Position numbers and translations under genes: made by a program
Shown here: positions 30,436 through 36,109 of the stretch, piece by piece
Layout: the number at the start of each line of letters is the position of its first letter
Position numbering within the stretch: position 1 is the first letter of the stretch
The notes under the pieces: generated by a model
What the model saw: the letters and a program-made list of their open reading frames with translations, nothing else
Told to the model about the DNA's origin: nothing
The model's database searches: none
NCBI RefSeq assembly: GCF_004349245.1
Contig: NZ_SMLC01000068.1
Span: 1 to 36,109, forward strand
Length of the DNA stretch: 36,109 nucleotides
DNA from: Actinomadura sp. 6K520
GTDB taxonomy: Bacteria; Actinomycetota; Actinomycetes; Streptosporangiales; Streptosporangiaceae
Direction of reading: 5' to 3'

Positions 30436-32844
30436 GTGACCCTCGCCACCCCGCGTCCCGGAGACCGCCCGGCCGAACCGGGCGGTACCGGGACGGACGG
30501 GGCGGGAACCGCCCGTGCCGCCCTCGCGGCGGCACGGGCCTCCCGCGCCGCGGAACTGGACCGCTGGCTGGGCTCCCTCCTCACGGCCTGCGGCACCCCG
30601 GACGACGTGGCGCTCGTCGCGGTCGGCGGCCACGCCCGCCGCGACCTGACCCCCGGCGGCGACCTCGACCTCGTCCTCCTGCACCGCGGCAGGGCGGACA
30701 TCGCCGAGATCGCCGACCGGATCTGGTACCCGGTCTGGGACTCCGGGCTGCGGCTCGACCACTCGGTCCGCACCGTCCACGAGGCCCGCACCGTGGCGCG
30801 CGGCGACCTCAAGGCCGCACTCGGGCTGCTGTCGGCGCGCCGGATCGCGGGCGCCCACGCGCTCGCCGACGAACTGCGCGCCGCCGTCCTCGCCGACTGG
30901 CGCGCCGACGCGCCCGTCCGGCTGGCCGACCTGTCGGCGCTGTGCCGCGAGCGCTGGGACGCGCAGGGCGAGCTGGCCTTCCTGCTTGAGCCCGATCTCA
31001 AGGAGGCGCGCGGCGGGCTCCGCGACGTCCACGTCATGCACGCCGTCGCCGCGTCCTGGGTCGCGTCCGCCCCCGGCGGCCGGGTCCGGGACGCCCACGA
31101 CCTGCTCCTCGACGTGCGGCACGCGCTGCACGAGGTCACCGGCCGGGCCACCGACCGGCTCGTCCTGCAGGAGCAGGAGGCGGTCGCGCACGCCCTCGGC
31201 CTGCTGGACGCGGACGTCCTGCAGCGCTCGATCGCGGAGGCCGCCCGCACGATCACCTACGCGGCCTCCCACCTGTGGCGCCGTGTCGACCGTTTCACCG
31301 CCGCCCAGGGCCGGCGTCCCGGCGTCGCGCGGGACCGGCCCGGTGGCGGGGGGATCGGCGGTGCGCGGCCCGGAGGTGAGCGACGGGGTGCGGAGCGGCG
31401 CGGCGTGGAGCGGCGTCCCGTCGGGGACGGCGCCGTCGAGCACGAGGGCGAGGTCGTCCTCGCGCGGAACGCGAACCTGGACGACCCCGCGCTCGTTCTC
31501 CGCGTCGCCGCCGCCGCTGCCCAGGCGGGCCTTCCGCTTGCCCCCGCCACGGTCTCCCGGCTCGCCGAGCACGCGGCCCTGCCGACGGCGCCGTGGCCCG
31601 CCGAGGCCCGCGACGCCCTCGTGTCCCTGCTCGGCGCCGGTCCCGCCGCCATCGGCGTCTGGGAGGCCCTCGACCAGGCCGGGCTGATCGTCCGGCTGCT
31701 GCCCGACTGGGAACGCGTCCGCAACCGCCCGCAGCGCAACCCCGTCCACCGGTTCACCGTGGACCGCCACCTCGTGGAGGCCGCCGCGGGCGCCGCCGCC
31801 CTCACCCGTGACGTCTCCCGGCCCGACCTGCTCCTCGTGGGCGCGCTTCTGCACGACATCGGCAAAGGCTGGCCGGGCGACCACTCCACCAGCGGCGCCG
31901 TCGTCGCCCGCGACCTCGGCGCCCGCCTCGGCTTCCCCGAGGAGGACGTCAGCGTGCTGGAGACGCTCGTCCGCCACCACCTGCTGCTCCCCGAGACCGC
32001 CACCCGCCGCGACATCGACGACCCGGTCACCGTGCGGACCGTCACCGCCGCCGTCGCCGCGGTGCCCGGCCGCGAAGGCGAGATCATCGATCTGCTCGCC
32101 GCCCTCGCGATCGCCGACGGCAACGCCACCGGCCCCGCCGCCTGGGGGACCTGGAAGGCCCGGCTCGTCGCCGAACTCGCCCGCCGCTCCGCCGCCGCGC
32201 TGGCCGGCGGGACACCGCCGCCCGCACCCGTCCTCGGGGCCGACCGGCTGGCCCTCGTCCGCCACGACGGCGGCGCCGTCCGCGTCACCGGCTCCCGCAT
32301 CACCATCGCCGCGCCCGACCGCCCCGGCCTCCTGTGGCGCGCGGCCGGCGTCCTCGCCCTGCACCGCCTGGCGGTGAAGACCGCCCGCACGATCTCCGCC
32401 ACGGAGGACTCCGGCGGGACCGCCGTCCTGGACTTCACCGCCGTCCCCGAATTCGGGACGCCGCCGGACCCGGCCGGCCTGGAGGCGGACCTGCGGCGCA
32501 TGCTCGCCGACCGGCTCGACGTGGCCGGCCTGCTCGAACGCCGCGCCAGGTCGGCCCGGGTGCGGCCCGGCGTGACGGTCCCGCCGCCCCGCGTGCTGAT
32601 CGTGGACGACGCGTCCCGCACCGCCACCGTCGTCGAGGTCCGCGCCCACGACCGGCCCGGGCTGCTCTGGCGGATCGGGCAGGCGCTGGGCGCGTGCGGC
32701 CTGCGGGTCCGCGCGGCCAGGGTCGACACCCTCGGCGCCGAGGCCGTCGACGTCTTCTACGTGGTGGACGAGACCGGCCGCCCCGTCGACGACCCCGCCG
32801 TCCTGGCCGACGTGCGGACCGGGATTCTCACCTCCCTGCGCTGA
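30436..32844 (+). CDS. glnD: [Protein-PII] nucleotidyltransferase GlnD
   Basis: The product is 802 residues. The nucleotidyltransferase domain has GGHARRDLTPGGDLDLVLL near residues 64-80, followed by the GlnD-specific LEPDLKEARGGLRDVH. The HD phosphohydrolase domain has LLLVGALLHDIGKGWPGDHS (His-Asp at 473-474). Two ACT domains (about 622 and 731) each contain DRPGLLWR and bind glutamine. In actinobacteria the enzyme adenylylates and deadenylylates GlnK. An Arg/Gly-rich insertion (about 290-335) lies between the two catalytic domains. GTG 30436 is the best upstream start; a 12-bp hairpin (30511-30539) lies just inside the coding region. Confidence 0.94.
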   Translation: MTLATPRPGDRPAEPGGTGTDGAGTARAALAAARASRAAELDRWLGSLLTACGTPDDVALVAVGGHARRDLTPGGDLDLVLLHRGRADIAEIADRIWYPVWDSGLRLDHSVRTVHEARTVARGDLKAALGLLSARRIAGAHALADELRAAVLADWRADAPVRLADLSALCRERWDAQGELAFLLEPDLKEARGGLRDVHVMHAVAASWVASAPGGRVRDAHDLLLDVRHALHEVTGRATDRLVLQEQEAVAHALGLLDADVLQRSIAEAARTITYAASHLWRRVDRFTAAQGRRPGVARDRPGGGGIGGARPGGERRGAERRGVERRPVGDGAVEHEGEVVLARNANLDDPALVLRVAAAAAQAGLPLAPATVSRLAEHAALPTAPWPAEARDALVSLLGAGPAAIGVWEALDQAGLIVRLLPDWERVRNRPQRNPVHRFTVDRHLVEAAAGAAALTRDVSRPDLLLVGALLHDIGKGWPGDHSTSGAVVARDLGARLGFPEEDVSVLETLVRHHLLLPETATRRDIDDPVTVRTVTAAVAAVPGREGEIIDLLAALAIADGNATGPAAWGTWKARLVAELARRSAAALAGGTPPPAPVLGADRLALVRHDGGAVRVTGSRITIAAPDRPGLLWRAAGVLALHRLAVKTARTISATEDSGGTAVLDFTAVPEFGTPPDPAGLEADLRRMLADRLDVAGLLERRARSARVRPGVTVPPPRVLIVDDASRTATVVEVRAHDRPGLLWRIGQALGACGLRVRAARVDTLGAEAVDVFYVVDETGRPVDDPAVLADVRTGILTSLR
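30511..30539 (+). other. Hairpin in the first codons of glnD
   Basis: GCCCGTGCCGCC (30511-30522) pairs perfectly with GGCGGCACGGGC (30528-30539) around CTCGC. It lies 75 bases inside glnD and could reduce read-through from amtB-glnK into glnD, or may simply reflect Ala/Arg codon choice. Confidence 0.5.
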
Positions 32845-32978
32845 CCCGCACGTTCAGCGTGTCCGGCGGATACGGGCGGGAGGTCCCGGAAAGGGCTCGG
32901 CGAGACGGGTGGGGCTCGGCCGGTGACCCGATACGCTGATAGGCGATCCCAGAAGCTTTCCAAGGACGGTCCAGACAC

Positions 32979-34589
32979 GTGTTCGAGACGCTCTCCGACC
33001 GGTTGACGACGGTCTTCTCGTCGCTGCGCAGCAAGGGCAGGCTCTCCGAGGCCGACATCGACGCCACGGCCCGGGAGATCCGGATCGCGCTGCTCGAGGC
33101 CGACGTCGCGCTGCCGGTGGTCAAGGACTTCATCGCGCAGATCAAGGAGCGGGCGCGGGGCGCGGAGGTCTCGCAGGCGCTGAACCCGGCGCAGCAGGTC
33201 GTCAAGATCGTCAACGAGGAGCTCATCAACATCCTCGGCGGCGAGACCCGCCGGATCAAGCTCGCCAAGACCCCGCCCACCGTGATCATGCTCGCCGGGC
33301 TGCAGGGCGCGGGCAAGACCACCCTCGCAGGCAAGCTCGCCCGCTGGCTGAAGCAGGAGGGCCACGCCCCGATGCTCGTGGCCGCCGACCTGCAGCGGCC
33401 CAACGCCGTCCAGCAGCTCGAGGTCGTCGGCGAGCGGGCCGGGGTGGCGGTGTTCTCGCCCGAGCCGGGCAACGGGGTCGGCGACCCGGTCGACGTCGCG
33501 CGCCGCTCGATCGACGTCGCGCGCCGCTCGATCGACCACGCGCGGCAGGCCCAGCACGACGTCGTCGTCATCGACACCGCCGGCCGCCTCGGCATCGACG
33601 CCGAGATGATGCAGCAGGCCATCGACATCCGCGACGCCGTCCGGCCCGACGACGTGCTGTTCGTCGTCGACGCCATGGTCGGCCAGGACGCCGTCAACAC
33701 CGCTCAGGCGTTCATGGACGGGGTCGGCTTCGACGGCGTCGTCCTCACCAAACTCGACGGCGACGCCCGCGGCGGCGCGGCGCTGTCGGTGCGGCACATC
33801 ACCGGCCGGCCGATCATGTTCGCCTCGACCGGGGAGAAGCTGGAGGACTTCAGCGTCTTCCACCCGGACCGCATGGCGGGCCGGATCCTCGACATGGGCG
33901 ACATCCTCACCCTGATCGAGCAGGCCGAGCAGGCGTTCGACGCCGAGCAGGCCGAGCGGATGTCCACGAAGTTCGCCTCCGGCGAGGACTTCACGCTCGA
34001 GGACTTCCTTGAGCAGATGATGATGATCCGCAAGCTCGGCCCCATCGGCAACCTGCTCGGCATGATGCCGGGCATGGGGCAGGTCCGGGACCAGATCAGC
34101 GGCATCGACGACCGGGACCTGGACCGCATCGCCGCGATCATCCGCTCGATGACCCCGCAGGAACGCGCCCAGCCCAAGATCATCAATGGTTCGCGGCGGG
34201 CCCGTATCGCCCGCGGTTCCGGTGTCGGCGTCGGCGAGGTCAACAGCCTGGTCACCCGGTTCTTCGACGCGCAGAAGATGATGCGCCAGATGGCCGGGGG
34301 GATGGGCATTCCCGGTATGCCCGGCATGGCGGGTGGACGGAAGAAGGCGGCCAAGGCGAAGGCGGCCAAGAACAAGAAGGGCAAGCAGCGCAGCGGCGAC
34401 CCGCGCAAGCGCGCCGCCGGAGCGAAGGGCCGCCAGGACGACCAGCAGCCCGCCGCCGACGGGATGCCCCAGGGGCTCCCGCCCGGCCTCGGCGGGGGCC
34501 AGCTTCCCCCGGGCCTCGGCGGCGGTCAGCTTCCGCCCGGTTTCCAGATGCCCGACCTGAACAAACTGCAGGGCCGCAAGAAGAAGTGA
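32979..34589 (+). CDS. ffh: Signal recognition particle protein Ffh
   Basis: The product is 536 residues. The N domain (1-90) is followed by the G domain with G1 GLQGAGKTT near 107, DLQRPNAVQQL, DTAGRLGID near 198 and TKLDGDARGGAAL near 257. The methionine-rich M domain (about 325-435) has MMMIRKLGPIGNLLGMMPGM and the RNA-binding RRARIARGSGV. A Lys/Ala-rich and Gly/Pro/Gln-repeat tail follows. Ffh binds signal sequences and 4.5S RNA and docks on FtsY. Residues 172-178 (DVARRSI) are repeated exactly at 179-185, encoded by a perfect 21-bp tandem duplication (33490-33531), unlike other Ffh proteins I know. The start is GTG 32979; AAGGA (32962-32966) lies upstream. Confidence 0.96.
   Translation: MFETLSDRLTTVFSSLRSKGRLSEADIDATAREIRIALLEADVALPVVKDFIAQIKERARGAEVSQALNPAQQVVKIVNEELINILGGETRRIKLAKTPPTVIMLAGLQGAGKTTLAGKLARWLKQEGHAPMLVAADLQRPNAVQQLEVVGERAGVAVFSPEPGNGVGDPVDVARRSIDVARRSIDHARQAQHDVVVIDTAGRLGIDAEMMQQAIDIRDAVRPDDVLFVVDAMVGQDAVNTAQAFMDGVGFDGVVLTKLDGDARGGAALSVRHITGRPIMFASTGEKLEDFSVFHPDRMAGRILDMGDILTLIEQAEQAFDAEQAERMSTKFASGEDFTLEDFLEQMMMIRKLGPIGNLLGMMPGMGQVRDQISGIDDRDLDRIAAIIRSMTPQERAQPKIINGSRRARIARGSGVGVGEVNSLVTRFFDAQKMMRQMAGGMGIPGMPGMAGGRKKAAKAKAAKNKKGKQRSGDPRKRAAGAKGRQDDQQPAADGMPQGLPPGLGGGQLPPGLGGGQLPPGFQMPDLNKLQGRKKK
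33490..33531 (+). repeat. Perfect 21-bp tandem duplication inside ffh
   Basis: The 21-base unit at 33490-33510 is repeated without change at 33511-33531 and keeps the frame, adding seven residues (DVARRSI) between the G1 and DTAGR motifs of the GTPase domain. Confidence 0.95.
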
Positions 34590-34650
34590 CCGCGTGTTCC
34601 GCCGGGTGACGGCGGCGGGGGAGCCATGTCCCGGACACGGCATCGTGCGA

Positions 34651-34681
34651 TTGCGCTTTCGCCGCCATCGTCTGGCAGAAT
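34651..34681 (+). promoter_or_regulatory. Possible rpsP promoter
   Basis: TTGCGC (34651-34656) and CAGAAT (34676-34681) are separated by 19 bases, longer than optimal. The leader to GTG 34821 would be about 130 bases and includes a GGCCG/CGGCC hairpin near 34731-34752. No other gene is seen between ffh and rpsP. Confidence 0.3.
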
Positions 34682-34820
34682 GGCTTGCTGGAAACCCGGA
34701 TTCGCGAGGCGCCCTCTCTCGTCCTGCGCGGCCGGAGTCCATCGGACGGCCGTGAGCCGGTGTTCCCCACCTGGCACGGGCCCGTCCACCCCGTAATGAA
34801 GTCTGGAGTACACCGCACCC

Positions 34821-35270
34821 GTGGCAGTCAAGATCAAGCTCAAGCGTCTGGGGAAGATCCGGAACCCGCAGTACCGGATCGTCGTCGCCGACGCCCGCAC
34901 CAAGCGTGACGGGCGCGCCATCGAGGAGATCGGGCTCTACCAGCCCAAGCAGGAGCCGTCCCTCATCAAGATCGACTCTGAGCGGGCGCAGTACTGGCTC
35001 GGCGTCGGCGCGCAGCCGACCGAACCCGTGCTCAACCTGCTGAAGATCACCGGCGACTGGCAGAAGTTCAAGGGCGAGCCGGGTGCCGAGGGCACCCTCC
35101 GGGTCGCCGAGCCCAAGCCCGACAAGAAGGCCGCGTTCGAGGCGGCCGTCAAGGAGTCGATGGGCGACGTCGCGGCCGCGGCCCCGGCGGCCAAGGGCAA
35201 GAAGAAGGCCGAGCCGAAGAAGTCCGAGGCGAAGCCCGCCGAGACCACCGAAGCCAAGAGCGAGGGCTGA
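34821..35270 (+). CDS. rpsP: 30S ribosomal protein S16
   Basis: The product is 149 residues. The first 85 or so match bacterial S16 (VKIKLKRLGKIRNPQYRIVVADARTKRDGR at the start, EEIGLYQPKQEP, ERAQYWLGVGAQPTEPV). The remainder is a Lys/Ala/Glu-rich tail characteristic of actinobacterial S16. GTG 34821 has GGAG about 12 bases upstream. It heads the conserved rpsP-khpA-rimM group; khpA starts two bases after its stop. Confidence 0.97.
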   Translation: MAVKIKLKRLGKIRNPQYRIVVADARTKRDGRAIEEIGLYQPKQEPSLIKIDSERAQYWLGVGAQPTEPVLNLLKITGDWQKFKGEPGAEGTLRVAEPKPDKKAAFEAAVKESMGDVAAAAPAAKGKKKAEPKKSEAKPAETTEAKSEG

Positions 35271-35272
35271 CC

Positions 35273-35515
35273 GTGCTCGAAGAAGCGCTCGAGCACCTGG
35301 TCCGCGGGATCGTGGAGAACCCGGACGACGTCCGGGTCCGCGCCCGCCGGATCAGGGGCGGCCGGGTCCTCGAGGTGCGCGTGCACCCCGAGGACCTCGG
35401 GAAGGTCATCGGCCGCAGCGGTCGTACCGCCAAGGCCCTGCGCACCGTGATCAGCGCCCTGTCCGGGGGCCGCTATGTGCGCGTTGACCTGCTCGACGTC
35501 AACGAGGTCCGCTGA
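35273..35515 (+). CDS. khpA: KH-domain RNA-binding protein KhpA
   Basis: The product is 80 residues and forms a single type-II KH domain. The GxxG loop is in GKVIGRSGRTAKALRTVI, followed by VRVDLLD. KhpA proteins bind RNA with KhpB (Jag) and affect growth and small-RNA function in Gram-positive bacteria. The gene sits between rpsP and rimM as in most actinobacteria and Firmicutes. The start is GTG 35273, two bases after the rpsP stop. Confidence 0.94.
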   Translation: MLEEALEHLVRGIVENPDDVRVRARRIRGGRVLEVRVHPEDLGKVIGRSGRTAKALRTVISALSGGRYVRVDLLDVNEVR

Positions 35516-35526
35516 GTGGCGTCCCG

Positions 35527-36039
35527 ATGAGCGAACCGCTCGTGGTGGGACGGATCGGACGGGCACACGGGATTCGCGGTGAGGTCGCCATCGATGTCCG
35601 CACGGACGAGCCGGAGTCCCGGTTCGCCGCGGGCACGACGATCGCCACCGATCCCGCGCCGACCGGTCCCCTCACCATCGAGCGCGCCCGCTGGCATTCG
35701 GGACGCCTGCTCGTGCGCTTCGCCGGGATCGACGACCGCGACGCCGCGGAGGGCCTCCGCGGCACCTGGCTCGTCGTCGACCCCGGTGACATCACCCCGT
35801 CCGCCGACCCGGACGACTACCACGACCAGGAACTGATCGGCCTCACCGTCGTCACCGCGGACGGCGGCGACGTCGGCGAGGTCGCCGACGTCCTGCACCA
35901 CGGCCAGGACCTCCTGGTCGTACGCGGCTCCGCCGGCGAGCGGCTGGTCCCGTTCGTCGCGGCGATCGTCCCCGAGGTGGACGTCCCCGGGGGGCGGCTC
36001 GTGATCGACCCGCCCCCCGGCCTGCTCGACCCGTCCTGA
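35527..36039 (+). CDS. rimM: Ribosome maturation factor RimM
   Basis: The product is 170 residues. The N-terminal RimM domain reads VVGRIGRAHGIRGEVAIDVRTDEPESRF, and the C-terminal PRC-barrel domain includes DPDDYHDQELIGLTVVT and LVPFVAAIVPEVDV. RimM binds S19 and helps mature the 3' domain of the 30S head. ATG 35527 lies eleven bases after the khpA stop. The following 70 bases to the window end contain no trmD start, although trmD normally follows. Confidence 0.96.
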   Translation: MSEPLVVGRIGRAHGIRGEVAIDVRTDEPESRFAAGTTIATDPAPTGPLTIERARWHSGRLLVRFAGIDDRDAAEGLRGTWLVVDPGDITPSADPDDYHDQELIGLTVVTADGGDVGEVADVLHHGQDLLVVRGSAGERLVPFVAAIVPEVDVPGGRLVIDPPPGLLDPS

Positions 36040-36109
36040 CCCAGCCCAGACCGAAAGACAGGGACCCAACGGGTTGAGCCGCCTCCAAGACCACCACCCA
36101 CCCCCCACC

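Overview
The window is very GC-rich and reads as a filamentous actinomycete chromosome, most likely of the Streptosporangiales (Actinomadura/Thermomonosporaceae type). This rests on GTG/TTG starts, ATGA/GTGA overlaps, several apparently leaderless promoters, an Ala/Lys-rich rpsP tail, and the gene order. From about 5.5 kb to the right end it follows the conserved actinobacterial housekeeping block: DUF3515, Lrp-type protein, thiL, thiD, rpmB, DhaL/FakA-like, recG, rsmD, coaD, yceD, rpmF, rnc, mutM, acyP, small coiled-coil protein, smc, ftsY, amtB, glnK, glnD, ffh, rpsP, khpA, rimM. Nearly all genes lie on the + strand; only the DUF3515 lipoprotein, the Lrp-type protein and rpmB are on the - strand.

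Left part (1-5.5 kb). A perfect 21-bp inverted repeat sits at the very edge, beside a DUF4190 membrane protein. Three closely spaced, structurally odd tRNA-like genes follow: two type-I tRNAs with leucine anticodons and a Tyr-like one. Next is a six-gene operon, TetR / CYP123-like P450 / SDR / CYP51 / 3Fe-4S ferredoxin / SnoaL-like protein, which matches the Mycobacterium tuberculosis Rv0767c-Rv0762c order. The TetR gene has a 17-bp-spaced promoter and a 12-bp palindrome on its start.

Middle part (5.5-20 kb). This holds thiamine (thiL, thiD), ribosome (rpmB, rsmD, yceD-rpmF), coenzyme A (coaD) and DNA repair or recombination (recG, mutM) genes, RNase III, and an unusually placed PbpA-type penicillin-binding protein. 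Strong hairpin terminators close thiD/rpmB and the small coiled-coil gene.

Right part (20-36 kb). smc is flanked by two long non-coding stretches that carry two copies of the same roughly 88-bp repeat. Then comes a compact, probably co-translated set: stand-alone globin, flavohemoglobin, DivIVA-domain protein. ftsY follows, behind a leader with a large hairpin and three copies of a GC-rich hairpin repeat. The nitrogen operon amtB-glnK-glnD has a GlnR-like box upstream. ffh carries a perfect 21-bp in-frame tandem duplication in its GTPase domain. The window ends 70 bases after rimM without reaching trmD.

Best candidates for something not well described are the globin/flavohemoglobin/DivIVA unit, the noncanonical tRNA cluster, the smc-flanking repeat, and the internal duplication in ffh. 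No mobile element, prophage, CRISPR array or biosynthetic cluster was recognised.
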